A stretch of 64,000 nucleotides of DNA from Oscillospiraceae bacterium (lineage in GTDB: Bacteria > Bacillota > Clostridia > Oscillospirales > Oscillospiraceae), in contig JAAWDI010000046.1 in assembly GCA_022793685.1 (NCBI GenBank), positions 1-64,000 on the forward strand. Reading direction: 5' to 3'. Position numbers and translations under genes: made by a program. Below, piece after piece: positions 45,513-54,891 of this stretch. Numbering within the stretch: the stretch's first letter is position 1; the number at the start of each line of letters is the position of its first letter. Below the pieces are notes generated by a model. It searched no databases. It saw only the letters and a program-made list of their open reading frames with translations, and had not been told where the DNA came from.

Positions 45513-46853
45513 ATGAACGCCGTATATACTGGCAGCCGAATCGCCACCCTACGCAAGGATAAAGGGTGGACCCAAAAAGAACTGGCGGAACAGCTTCACA
45601 TCACGGACAAGGCCGTCAGCAAATGGGAGCGGGGCCTCAATTTCCCAGACCTTGCCCTGCTGGAGCCGCTGGCCGCCGCATTGGACACCTCAGCGGCCGA
45701 CCTGCTGGGTCTGGAGGATACCTCCGCCGCTGTGCTGGAGGCCGTTGCAGAGCTTCACAATAAGGAGGAAGCCAAGCTGAAAAAGCGGCTTTTGGCAACC
45801 GGGTGCATTTTTATGGCGCTGAGCCTTGTCATCTTCCTTTACCTCCTCGCCTGCGGGACTGGCCCGCACCCCTCAATCACGCCGCAAGGTCTGCTCCACA
45901 TCGTGGCTCTTGCCCTGTTTACCGTCAGCTTCCACGCCCTTTGGCCCTTTGCCGACAAGACCGCGGTCTTTTGGGTGGGCGCTGTCAAAGGCTCCCGCGT
46001 TGTCACAATGTCAGGCTTTTTCGTCAAGCGCCCGCCTATGCCTGCCGGTATGCTTCCAAAGCAAGAGGAAGCAGACACACCATCCGCCTTACTCCTTGAA
46101 GACGACCTCCCGTCTCCCGAACAGGTCAAGGCCGCTCTGAGCGTTCCCGGCTACAAGCTGTTGCCCGCCCTGCGCCTCCTATTCGCCGTCGGCATTGTGA
46201 ACATTCTGCTGGCGGTCATTTCCTGCTTTGGCCCCCATTGGCTGAACATAGCGGGCGCCATTGTGCTTTTGGTTGGTACGGTCATGCTTTGCCGCGCTAT
46301 TCGCAGCAGGGAGCTGTTGGCCGGCGCTGTCTTCGGCGCGGTCAATCTGGGGCTAATGATTATCTTCTTTTTTGCCCTGCCATCCTCCCTGCCTGTCTCA
46401 GGGAACCTCATTGCGGGTATTGTCCTTGTGGTGTGCGGCGTCGCCCATACAGTCTGCCTGTACCGCGGAATGGCTGACCATATGAACGCACGGGGCTTCC
46501 GTGGAGAAGCGACCACAGCCGTGCTTGCCGCCAACCTGACGATTTTTCTCTATGCGACCTCTGTTTGCTTGATGGGGTACAGCTTGTATGACAACCCGCA
46601 GGCATGGGGTTTTGGCCTTGAGGCACCCCTGCTTCAAGGCGCGCTCACGGTAGTGGAAACACTGCGCTTCGGAATGCCTGCGGCGGCGTTGCGGGCAATC
46701 TGGACTTCTTTACAAGACGTGCTCTTTAGCAACCCTGAGACAATCCTGCTCTGCATCGCTGTGGCGGTCTTTGCAGTGACCGCCCTCGGCAGCGGCGTTT
46801 CCTTCTTCCGCAAATGCTGTCGCTGTCTGAACGCGGAAGCGCCGGAAGGGTGA
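45513..46853 (+). CDS. XRE HTH regulator with multi-pass membrane C-terminus
   Basis: MNAVYTGSRIATLRKDKGWTQKELAEQLHITDKAVSKWERGLNFPDLALLEPLAAAL followed by several hydrophobic segments. Confidence 0.88.
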   Translation: MNAVYTGSRIATLRKDKGWTQKELAEQLHITDKAVSKWERGLNFPDLALLEPLAAALDTSAADLLGLEDTSAAVLEAVAELHNKEEAKLKKRLLATGCIFMALSLVIFLYLLACGTGPHPSITPQGLLHIVALALFTVSFHALWPFADKTAVFWVGAVKGSRVVTMSGFFVKRPPMPAGMLPKQEEADTPSALLLEDDLPSPEQVKAALSVPGYKLLPALRLLFAVGIVNILLAVISCFGPHWLNIAGAIVLLVGTVMLCRAIRSRELLAGAVFGAVNLGLMIIFFFALPSSLPVSGNLIAGIVLVVCGVAHTVCLYRGMADHMNARGFRGEATTAVLAANLTIFLYATSVCLMGYSLYDNPQAWGFGLEAPLLQGALTVVETLRFGMPAAALRAIWTSLQDVLFSNPETILLCIAVAVFAVTALGSGVSFFRKCCRCLNAEAPEG

Positions 46854-46873
46854 ACGGAAAAGGAGCATAACCT

Positions 46874-47038
46874 ATGGCCTCCGCATACACCGGCAATCAA
46901 ATTTCTGCCCTGCGCAAAGAAACGGCTGGACGCAGAAGAAGCTTCCGTTTTCTTCTCATTCTACCCACCGGCTTGCTTATTGTTTTGAGTCGGTCGATGT
47001 TTCTTGGCTATTGGCCGCTGTCAGAAAGCCTAAAATGA
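46874..47038 (+). pseudogene. Decayed remnant of a second XRE/membrane-regulator paralogue
   Basis: MASAYTGNQISALRKE matches MNAVYTGSRIATLRKD; then a 1-nt frame slip (GGCTGGACGCAGAAGAAGCTT = GWTQKKL in the other frame) and a short hydrophobic tail. Confidence 0.75.
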
Positions 47039-47040
47039 CG

Positions 47041-47077
47041 TAAAAATCCCGCTGACCCTTGGTCAGCGGGATTTTTA
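47041..47077. terminator. Bidirectional terminator
   Basis: TAAAAATCCCGCTGACC-CTT-GGTCAGCGGGATTTTTA. Confidence 0.88.
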
Positions 47078-47094
47078 TACGTCCTCAAAGGCGG

Positions 47095-48171
47095 TTAAAA
47101 ACTTCCAATCAGGTCGGCGTTGGCACGCTCCAGAATGGCGGCGGCCAGCTTTCCGGCGTTCACCACATCCTCATGGGCGGCAATGCCATAGTGGGTGTGG
47201 ATATACCGCACAGGGATACCGATGACAATGACGGGCACACTCCCGTTGGACAGGTGAATGGGCGCGCCATTGGTAGAGCCGCCGGTGCGCACACTCTCCT
47301 GCACGGGAATGCCCAGCTCCTCCGCCAGATTCAGCGCAAAGCGCTGATAGCGGGGGTTGGTAATCATGCGGGCGTCAATGTGGCGCAGCATGGGGCCTTT
47401 GTGGATGGCGGTCTGCACCATGTAAGGCTCCACCACCGTGTCGTCGGCAGGGCAGCCCTCAAAGACGATAGCCAAATCAGGCTTTACCACGTTGGCGGTG
47501 ACGGTAGCGCCACGGGTACCCATCTCCTCCTGCACGGCGAAAGCGGCGGTCACATCCACCTGAAGCTCCTTCCCCTTCACGTTGTCCAGCGTGTGGAGAA
47601 TGGCGGCACAGCCCATGCGGCAGTCAAACGCCTTGCCAATCATCAGGTCATGCTTCTCCTGATACTCAAAGGTCACGTCGGGCACCACCGGCGCGGCGAT
47701 GCGTACATGAAAATCACGGATGACCTCCTCCTTGGAGGAAGCGCCGATGTCGATGCTCATATCTTCCACTGTGGGCGCTGCGCCTTTTTCCGCTGCGCTC
47801 ATGAAGTGAGGCGGCTTGCTGGCAATCACGCCGGGGATGTAGTCGCCGTCCGCCGTCTGCACCCACACCCGATGGGCCGGAATGTTGGTAGGTACCCAAC
47901 CGCCCAGCGTGGTAAACCGCAGGGTGCCGTCCGGCTTGATGGCCTGCACCATAAAAGCCACCTCGTCGCTGTGGGCGTCAAGCTGCACCATGGGGCGGCC
48001 CCCCTTGTTTTCCTTGCGGGCAAGGTAAAGGTTGCGCAGGCTGTCCTCCTGAAAAGAGCCATACGCGCCGCCGTAGGTACGCAGGACAGTCAGAACCTCG
48101 TCCTCAAAGCCGGGCGCGCCCTTGGCGTTGGACAGGGCGGCCGCCATCTGGAGAGACGTTTCTTTTTCCAT
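47095..48171 (-). CDS. M42-family metallopeptidase
   Basis: VQLDAHSDEVAFMVQAI, AVQEEMGTRGATV, RTGGSTNGAPIHLSNGSVPVIVIGIPVRYIHTHYGIA. Confidence 0.93.
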   Translation of the reverse strand: MEKETSLQMAAALSNAKGAPGFEDEVLTVLRTYGGAYGSFQEDSLRNLYLARKENKGGRPMVQLDAHSDEVAFMVQAIKPDGTLRFTTLGGWVPTNIPAHRVWVQTADGDYIPGVIASKPPHFMSAAEKGAAPTVEDMSIDIGASSKEEVIRDFHVRIAAPVVPDVTFEYQEKHDLMIGKAFDCRMGCAAILHTLDNVKGKELQVDVTAAFAVQEEMGTRGATVTANVVKPDLAIVFEGCPADDTVVEPYMVQTAIHKGPMLRHIDARMITNPRYQRFALNLAEELGIPVQESVRTGGSTNGAPIHLSNGSVPVIVIGIPVRYIHTHYGIAAHEDVVNAGKLAAAILERANADLIGSF

Positions 48172-48201
48172 CTTTCATTCTCCCTTGAAGCTGATTATTT
48201 C

Positions 48202-48984
48202 TTAAAATTCCGTGCCGCAGGCCTTGGCGATGTCCACCTTTTTGAACTCCTCCATGAAGTCCGCAATGTAGTCCGCCGTTGTCTGAAGCATCTTCTGCCC
48301 CCACTCCACCGTGGCGGTCTCAGGATGGTCGGGGCCAATCCAGCCGTTGTGAGTCACGCTGGGGGTCAAGCGGGGGATATTGACACTGACACCCTTATAT
48401 TCCACCGAAGTAAAGCCGGTAGCCTTCAGCGTATCAGACACGTCATGGAGCACCATGGGGCCGGGCACCTCGCTCTGGTCGACCAGAGTGGGGTCGATGC
48501 CCAGAATGGCCGCCGTTTCCTCGCCGCCGCCGTGGCCGCCCTTCCATGCGGGGTCCATGTCCCATGCCATCAGCCACCAGTTCAGCTCGGCCAGAATGCC
48601 GCCCTTGCGCTGGATGTCATAGCCCACCCGGTCAATGGCCTTCACATTGCCGCCATGGCCGTTCAGAATAACGAAGCGGCGTGCGCCGTGCTGGAACAGG
48701 CTGTCGCACACATGGCTGAGCACCTGATACAGCAGCTCCGTACCCAGGTTGATGGTGCCGGGATAGTCGCAAAGGCTCTCCGTCGCGCCGTAGGGAATGG
48801 TGGGGCAGATGAGCACGTCGCTTTTTTCCTCGATTTTATCCAGCAGGAAGTCGGGAATCAAGGTGTCTGTACCCAGCGGCATATGCCGGCCGTGGCACTC
48901 GATGGAACCAACGCCGATGATAACGGTATCGTTGCTTTTGAAGTATTCCTCTGCCTTCGGCCAGGTCAAATTGGAAAGACGCAT
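48202..48984 (-). CDS. Creatininase-family amidohydrolase
   Basis: VGSIECHGRHMPLGTDTLIPDFLLDKIEE; LNGHGGNVKAIDRVGYDI; HGGGEETAAIL. Confidence 0.92.
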   Translation of the reverse strand: MRLSNLTWPKAEEYFKSNDTVIIGVGSIECHGRHMPLGTDTLIPDFLLDKIEEKSDVLICPTIPYGATESLCDYPGTINLGTELLYQVLSHVCDSLFQHGARRFVILNGHGGNVKAIDRVGYDIQRKGGILAELNWWLMAWDMDPAWKGGHGGGEETAAILGIDPTLVDQSEVPGPMVLHDVSDTLKATGFTSVEYKGVSVNIPRLTPSVTHNGWIGPDHPETATVEWGQKMLQTTADYIADFMEEFKKVDIAKACGTEF

Positions 48985-49032
48985 GACATTACCTCCAAAT
49001 CATATCGCCGGTGTTGCCCGGTGTAAAATACA

Positions 49033-50025
49033 TCAAATCAGCGGATAGTGGCAGGCGCACAGGCGGCCCGGCGCGATTTCCAGCAACTCCGGCACCTCTG
49101 TGCGGCACTTATCGGTACAGTGGGGGCAGCGGGGGTGGAATTTGCAGCCCGACGGCGTGTTGATGGGACTGGGCGGCTCGCCCTCAATGGCGTACTCCCG
49201 GTTCCGGTCGAGGGGGTCGAGCTTGGGGGCCGCCTTGGTCAACACTTGGGTATAGGGGTGGGCGGGCCTGTCGAAAATTTCCTCCGTGGGGCCGACCTCC
49301 ACATTGCTGCCCAGGTACATGACCATCACCCGATGGGTGATATGGCGCACCACCCGCAGGTCGTGGGAGATAAACAGCACCGTCAAGTCCAGCTCATCCT
49401 GAAGCTGCGCCAGCAGGTTGATAATCTGCGCCTGAATGGACACATCCAGCGCAGACACCGGCTCGTCCGCCACGATAAAGGCGGGATTGAGGGACAGCGC
49501 ACGGGCGATGCCGATACGCTGCCGCTGTCCGCCGGAGAACTCGCCGGGGAACCGCTGGGCAATGTCCATGGTGAGGCCGCTCATGGTGAGCAGCTTTTCC
49601 ACCTGCGCGGGTATTTCATTGTCGGGCACCACCTTATGCACCTTCAGCATTTCGGCGACGGTGTCATACACCGACATACGGGGATTCAGGGACGAATAGG
49701 GGTCTTGGAAAATCATCTGCATCTGGGGGCGAATTTTCCGCAGAGCCTCCCCCTTCATGTGGGAAATATCCGTACCCCGCAGCTTGATGGTGCCGCTGGT
49801 CGGCTCGTAAAGGCGGAGAATGGTACGGGCCAGCGTAGACTTGCCGCAGCCGGACTCGCCCACAAGGCCAAGGTTCTCGCCCTTGTAGATTTTGAAGGAT
49901 ACGTCGTTGACCGCCTTGAGGTATTTCTTTTCTTTCTTCTGGGCAGCGTCAATGATGCCGCGCTTCTGAGGGAACCACTTGCAGAGGTGCTCCACCTCCA
50001 GCAAAAGCTCGCGCTCGTCACTCAT
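49033..50025 (-). CDS. oppF: Peptide ABC transporter ATP-binding protein (OppF-like)
   Basis: Walker A GESGCGKST, signature FSGGQRQRIGIARAL, oligopeptide C-terminal GCKFHPRCPHCTDKC. Confidence 0.92.
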   Translation of the reverse strand: MSDERELLLEVEHLCKWFPQKRGIIDAAQKKEKKYLKAVNDVSFKIYKGENLGLVGESGCGKSTLARTILRLYEPTSGTIKLRGTDISHMKGEALRKIRPQMQMIFQDPYSSLNPRMSVYDTVAEMLKVHKVVPDNEIPAQVEKLLTMSGLTMDIAQRFPGEFSGGQRQRIGIARALSLNPAFIVADEPVSALDVSIQAQIINLLAQLQDELDLTVLFISHDLRVVRHITHRVMVMYLGSNVEVGPTEEIFDRPAHPYTQVLTKAAPKLDPLDRNREYAIEGEPPSPINTPSGCKFHPRCPHCTDKCRTEVPELLEIAPGRLCACHYPLI

Positions 50026-51109
50026 TTGGCTCCACCTCCTGCTCCTTGGCTTTGGCCGCGGCCTCCGGTGAAATCAATCCTTGGAATTCGCTGGTCACGT
50101 CAAGACGGTGGCAGCGGGCGAAGTGGCCCGGCTCCACCTCCACGATGTCGGGCCGCTTTTCGTGGCAGACGTCGCAGGCGTATTTGCACCGGGGCGCAAA
50201 GGGACAGCCCTCCGGCAGGTTTGCCAGGTTGGGAGGCGCGCCGCCGATGGCCTCCAGCGTACCGCCCGCGGTGTCCTCATTGGGCAGGGAGCCCATCAGT
50301 CCGTAAGTGTACGGGTGGCGGGGATGGGCAAACAGGGTGACGGTGTCCGTCATCTCCACAATCTGTCCGGCATACATGACGGCCACCCTGTCGCACATCT
50401 GGGCGATAACCCCCAAATCGTGGGTAACAAGGATAATGCTCATACCCAGCTCGTCCTTGAGCCGGTTCAACAGCTTCATAATCTGGTCCTGAATGGTCAC
50501 GTCCAGCGCGGTGGTCGGCTCGTCGGCCAGCAGCAGCTTGGGCCGGGCGCCCAGCGCGATGGCAATCATGGCGCGCTGACGCATACCGCCGGAAAACTGA
50601 TGGGGGTATTCCTCCAGGCGAGTCTCCGGAGACGGGATGCCCACCAGCTTCAGCAGCTCCAGCGCGGCTCGGTGCTTTTCGGCCTTGGTCATCTTCCGCT
50701 TGACTTCCTTGCCGTCCTTGTCCTTTTCGGTGATGAACGCGCCCTCAAAGGCCTCGTAAATTTGGGTCTTTATCTTCAGCACCGGGTTCAGGGAGGTCAT
50801 CGGCTCCTGAAAGATGATGGAAATCTCACGGCCCCGCACCTTCCGCAGTTCCCGCTGGTTCATCTTGGTGATGTCTTGTCCCTTATAGAGTATCTCTCCG
50901 CCGGACACCCGTCCGGGGGCTTTCAGCAGGCCAAGGATGGAGCGCATAGTCTGGCTCTTTCCGCAGCCGGACTCGCCCACAAGGCCGAAGGTCTCGCCCT
51001 CGTAAATGTCAAAGGAAACGCCGTCCACCGCTTGAACGGTTTCGTATTTACCGGGAAATTGGACGCTCAAATCCTTTACCTCAAGCAATTTCTTCTCCAC
51101 GCTGCTCAC
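50018..51109 (-). CDS. oppD: Peptide ABC transporter ATP-binding protein (OppD-like)
   Basis: GESGCGKSQT, FSGGMRQRAMIAIALGARPKLLLADEPTTALD; probable GTG start (GTGAGCAGCGTG) overlapping the oppC stop. Confidence 0.92.
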   Translation of the reverse strand: MSSVEKKLLEVKDLSVQFPGKYETVQAVDGVSFDIYEGETFGLVGESGCGKSQTMRSILGLLKAPGRVSGGEILYKGQDITKMNQRELRKVRGREISIIFQEPMTSLNPVLKIKTQIYEAFEGAFITEKDKDGKEVKRKMTKAEKHRAALELLKLVGIPSPETRLEEYPHQFSGGMRQRAMIAIALGARPKLLLADEPTTALDVTIQDQIMKLLNRLKDELGMSIILVTHDLGVIAQMCDRVAVMYAGQIVEMTDTVTLFAHPRHPYTYGLMGSLPNEDTAGGTLEAIGGAPPNLANLPEGCPFAPRCKYACDVCHEKRPDIVEVEPGHFARCHRLDVTSEFQGLISPEAAAKAKEQEVEPNE

Positions 51110-51966
51110 CGCCCTTTCGTGCGCAGGAAGTCCGTCAGGCCGTCGCCCAGCAGAGAGAAGCCCACGCCGCTGATTGCCAGGAACAGGCCGGGGAAGAAGG
51201 TCGTCCACCACGCGAAGGTGATAAAGTTACGGCCCTCATTGAGGATGGAGCCCCACTCCGGTGTGGGCGGCTGAACGCCCAAGCCGAGGAAACTCATGGA
51301 CGCGCCCGTCAGCATACACATCACCACGTCGGACGCAGCGAACACTACGGCCGAACTGATGACGTTGGGCAGCAGGTGACGGAACAGGATGCGGGCGTCG
51401 GAAAAACCGGCCACCCGTGCCGCCTGGATAAACTCCGAGTCCTTCAGCACCAGCACCTCGCTTCGCACCAGCTTTGCATAACTCATCCATCCCACCAGCC
51501 ATAGGGCGATGAAGAGGTTCATGGTTCCTTTGCCCAAGATAGCCATAATGGTGATAACCAGAATGGTAAAGGGGAACGCCATCATCACGTCGGTGACGCG
51601 CATGAGGATGCTGTCCAGCACGCCGCCGTAATAGCCGGCCAACAGGCCGATGATGCCGCCGATGAAGAAGGGCACCACCGTGCCCAGCACGCCGATGAGC
51701 AAATCGATGCGTGCGCCCCACACCACGCGGGAAAACACGTCGCGGCCATAGAAGTCGGTGCCGAAAATGTGCTCGGCGCTGGGCGCGGCGTTCTGAATCA
51801 GCGTGTTGGTTTCAATGGGGTCATAGGGTGCAATAAACTGGGGGAAGATGGCCATGATAACCACCAAAACCACAATAACAGTACCCACCACGAGGGAGGG
51901 CTTGGCAAGAAAGCCGGGAATGCGGCTTCTCTTTTGCAGGGGGCTTGCGCCGTTATACCGTTTCAT
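51106..51966 (-). CDS. oppC: Peptide ABC transporter permease (OppC-like)
   Basis: HIFGTDFYGRDVFSRVVWGARIDLLIG; EFIQAARVAGFSDARILFRHLLPNV. Confidence 0.92.
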   Translation of the reverse strand: MKRYNGASPLQKRSRIPGFLAKPSLVVGTVIVVLVVIMAIFPQFIAPYDPIETNTLIQNAAPSAEHIFGTDFYGRDVFSRVVWGARIDLLIGVLGTVVPFFIGGIIGLLAGYYGGVLDSILMRVTDVMMAFPFTILVITIMAILGKGTMNLFIALWLVGWMSYAKLVRSEVLVLKDSEFIQAARVAGFSDARILFRHLLPNVISSAVVFAASDVVMCMLTGASMSFLGLGVQPPTPEWGSILNEGRNFITFAWWTTFFPGLFLAISGVGFSLLGDGLTDFLRTKGR

Positions 51967-51981
51967 ACTCCCACCCCCCTA

Positions 51982-52923
51982 TCACAGACTGACCCGCGGG
52001 TCGAGCAGCGAGTACAGAATATCGGTAATCAAATTGATAACCAACACCATCACGGCAAACAGCAGAACCACCGACTGCACCACAGCGTAATCACGGCCGA
52101 AGATGGCGTCGCTGGCCAGCTTGCCGATGCCGGGGATGGAGAACACCGTCTCGATGATGACGGAGCCGCCCAAGGTGCCCGCCATACGCATGGACAGCAG
52201 GGTGACGGTGGAAATCATGGAATTGCGCATCACATGGCGGGAACGCACCTGTCCGTCGCTGATGCCCTTGCTGCGGGCAAAGTCCACATAATCCATTCGG
52301 GTGATGTCCACCACCGAATTGCGGGTGTTGCGCACCAGCAGGGCGGTGGTCATGAGGGACTGGGTGACGGCGGGCAAAATCAGGCACTTGAACTCTCCCC
52401 ACAGGGAGGTGTTGTCCCAGCCGCCCGCAGGGAGCCATTTCAGCTTGATGGCAAACAAAATCATCAGCAGCAGGCCCACCCAGAAAGAGGGCATGGAAAT
52501 GGCCACCAGCGACGCCGTCCGCACCACCTGGTCGCCCAAACGGTCCTTGTGGGTTCCTGCAAAATAGCCCAGCGGCAAGCTGATAAGCACCGAAATCAAG
52601 GTGGATAACAATGTCAGCGCCAGCGTAACCGGAAACCGGACCGCCAGCAGGTCTGCCACAGGCAGGTTGTTCTTGAAGGAGGTTCCCAAATCCAGGGTGA
52701 GCACCTGCTTCAGGAACAGGAAATACTGCGTGGGCAGCGGTTCGTTCAACCCCAGCTTTTCCGTCAAAGCAGCGACGGCAGCCGGAGTCGCTTTATCACC
52801 CAAAATCAGCCGGGCCGGCTCGCCGGGGATAAGGTGAACGATGGAGAACACCAGAATCGTCACAACAAGCAACACCGGTATCATCTGTAAAATGCGCTTT
52901 AGGATATACTGAAGCCTGCTCAA
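51982..52923 (-). CDS. oppB: Peptide ABC transporter permease (OppB-like)
   Basis: MSRLQYILKRILQMIPVLLVVTILVFSIVHLIPGEPARL; DYVDFARSKGISDGQVRSRHVMRN. Confidence 0.92.
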   Translation of the reverse strand: MSRLQYILKRILQMIPVLLVVTILVFSIVHLIPGEPARLILGDKATPAAVAALTEKLGLNEPLPTQYFLFLKQVLTLDLGTSFKNNLPVADLLAVRFPVTLALTLLSTLISVLISLPLGYFAGTHKDRLGDQVVRTASLVAISMPSFWVGLLLMILFAIKLKWLPAGGWDNTSLWGEFKCLILPAVTQSLMTTALLVRNTRNSVVDITRMDYVDFARSKGISDGQVRSRHVMRNSMISTVTLLSMRMAGTLGGSVIIETVFSIPGIGKLASDAIFGRDYAVVQSVVLLFAVMVLVINLITDILYSLLDPRVSL

Positions 52924-53116
52924 AAATATGCACCTGCCTTTTTATTGTCTCTGCTGTGCCCCTTTTCTGCGCGGCGGCCCTGGGCCGCCCTGATGCGCCC
53001 GGCCATAGGGAAATCCTCTTTCCACATGGCCGGAAGCACCAGTTGAAAACAGGGGATGGAGCGTGCGCCCCATCCCCTGTTTCGGCTGAGAGCGTGCTTA
53101 CTTCCTGCCGGACAAC

Positions 53117-54688
53117 TTATTTGGTCTTCGTCCAGTCCTTTGCATAGTAGACATAGAACGGGCTGAGATACACGCCGTCCACCTTGCCGGAATAGGCCAT
53201 GGCGGAGTCGTTCCGGTACAGGGGGATGACGTTGGCGTTGTCGTGGATGCGCTGCTGAATGTCCTGATACATCTCAACGCGCTTGGCGTGGTCCAGCTCC
53301 ACCAGAGCCTGCTCGTTCAGCTGGTCCAGCTCAACGTCGTTCAGGCCGGTGTAGAAGCACTGGGCCTGGTCATAATCGACCGTCCAGCCCACAACGCCGG
53401 AGGGGTCCTGATAATCGTCCACCCACTGGAGGATGGTGGACTGATGCTCCAGGTTCTGGAACTTGGCGCTGGTGGCAGCGCTCTCCAGCAGCTCGATTTC
53501 GCACTCGAAGCCGGCCTGGTCCACCTGGTTCTTAATCAGGGTGGCAATCTGCTCATAGAAAGCAGAGCCGGTGCGGACGGTCAGGGTGAACTTGACAGGC
53601 TCGGTATAACCGGCATCCGCCAGCATCTGCTTGGCAGTCTCAGGCGCATACTCGGTGACCGGAATGGAGGTGTTGCTCCACTCGCCCTGGGTGGCGGAGA
53701 CGATAGCGCCGACAGGCGCGCCGTACTCGCCGGCAATGGCGCTGGCCAGCTCCTTGGTGTTCAGCGCATAGTACATGGCCTGACGCACCTTCACATCATC
53801 GAAGGGGGCGTGGGTGGTGTTCAGGGTCAGGTAGTAAATCTGAGTGGAGGGATAGATGCCCAGCTCCAGGGAATCGTCGCTCTCCACAGCCTGAGCCAGG
53901 CTGAAGGGGAAGATGGGGGCCACATCAATCTGGCCGGACTGCAGCTGCATCAGACGGGTGTTGTCGTCCGCAATGACCAGGTACTTCAGTTCTTTGGTCT
54001 TGGGCATACCCTCTTCACGGTAGTTGGGGTTTGCGACCAGCGTGATGTCGGTGCCCAGGTTCCACTGCTGGAGCATATACGGGCCGGTGCCCATGGGCGC
54101 CTTCAGATACTCGTCGTCCGTCATGCTCTCGGCGTACTCCTTGCAGCCCAGAACCATGTTGAAGCAGCCCAGCTGAGCCAGGAAGCCGGGGGTGGGGGCC
54201 TTCAGCTTGATAATAACCTGCGTATCGGTGGCCTCAACGGTGTCGATAGGCTCAGCGATGAAGGCATAGTTGGACAGCTCGAAGTCACGGGCGCGGTACA
54301 GGGACCAAACCCAGTCCTCAGGCTTCACGTCGCGGCCGTCGGAGAACTTCACGCCCTGCACCAGATTAAAGGTGTAGGTCAGGCCGTCCTCGCTGATGGT
54401 CCAGTCGGTGGCCAGGCAGGGGACAATTTCGCCATCGGTGGCCGTGGAGACCAGGCCCTCATAAATCTGCTGGGTAATCTGAATCTCGGCAGGGCCGCAG
54501 CCGGGGCCGTTGGGCTCAAGCTGCATCGGCTCGGAAGTGATGCCCAGCACGATTTGGTCAGCGAATTCACCGCCGACAGGCTCGTTGGTGTCCTCCGGCT
54601 CTTTAGAGTTATTGGTGCAGGCCACAAGGCCGAGCACCATAACCAGCGCCAGAGCCAACGCCGCCAGTTTGCGCGCAATGCTTCTCAT
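53117..54688 (-). CDS. oppA: Extracellular solute-binding protein family 5 (OppA/DppA-like lipoprotein)
   Basis: Lipobox ALVMVLGLVACTNN; CLATDWTISEDGLTYTFNLVQGVKFSDGRDVKPEDWVWSL. Confidence 0.93.
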   Translation of the reverse strand: MRSIARKLAALALALVMVLGLVACTNNSKEPEDTNEPVGGEFADQIVLGITSEPMQLEPNGPGCGPAEIQITQQIYEGLVSTATDGEIVPCLATDWTISEDGLTYTFNLVQGVKFSDGRDVKPEDWVWSLYRARDFELSNYAFIAEPIDTVEATDTQVIIKLKAPTPGFLAQLGCFNMVLGCKEYAESMTDDEYLKAPMGTGPYMLQQWNLGTDITLVANPNYREEGMPKTKELKYLVIADDNTRLMQLQSGQIDVAPIFPFSLAQAVESDDSLELGIYPSTQIYYLTLNTTHAPFDDVKVRQAMYYALNTKELASAIAGEYGAPVGAIVSATQGEWSNTSIPVTEYAPETAKQMLADAGYTEPVKFTLTVRTGSAFYEQIATLIKNQVDQAGFECEIELLESAATSAKFQNLEHQSTILQWVDDYQDPSGVVGWTVDYDQAQCFYTGLNDVELDQLNEQALVELDHAKRVEMYQDIQQRIHDNANVIPLYRNDSAMAYSGKVDGVYLSPFYVYYAKDWTKTK

Positions 54689-54733
54689 TGCAGTTTCCTC
54701 CTTTTCCTTTCTAAATTCCGTGTGAAATCATCC

Positions 54734-54753
54734 GTTACAGCATTTACTGTAAC
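54734..54753. promoter_or_regulatory. Perfect palindromic operator-like site in the oppA 5' region
   Basis: GTTACAG-CATTTA-CTGTAAC, just downstream of minus-strand TTGCAA-N17-TATAAT. Confidence 0.7.
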
Positions 54754-54825
54754 AGTGCTAATTGAATTATAGCAAACACCTACTGTCATTGCAACATCTT
54801 TTTCCGTCTATTTTCAGCCAAAAAG

Positions 54826-54871
54826 GCAAGAAAAGGCGTCATGTTTCACAAAAAGCGACGCCTTTTCTTGC
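54826..54871 (-). terminator. Terminator after rpiR-family gene
   Basis: GCAAGAAAAGGCGTC ... GACGCCTTTTCTTGC (15-bp perfect) with minus-strand CTTTTT tail. Confidence 0.8.
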
Positions 54872-54891
54872 AAGTTTTCTTTCATTCTGAT

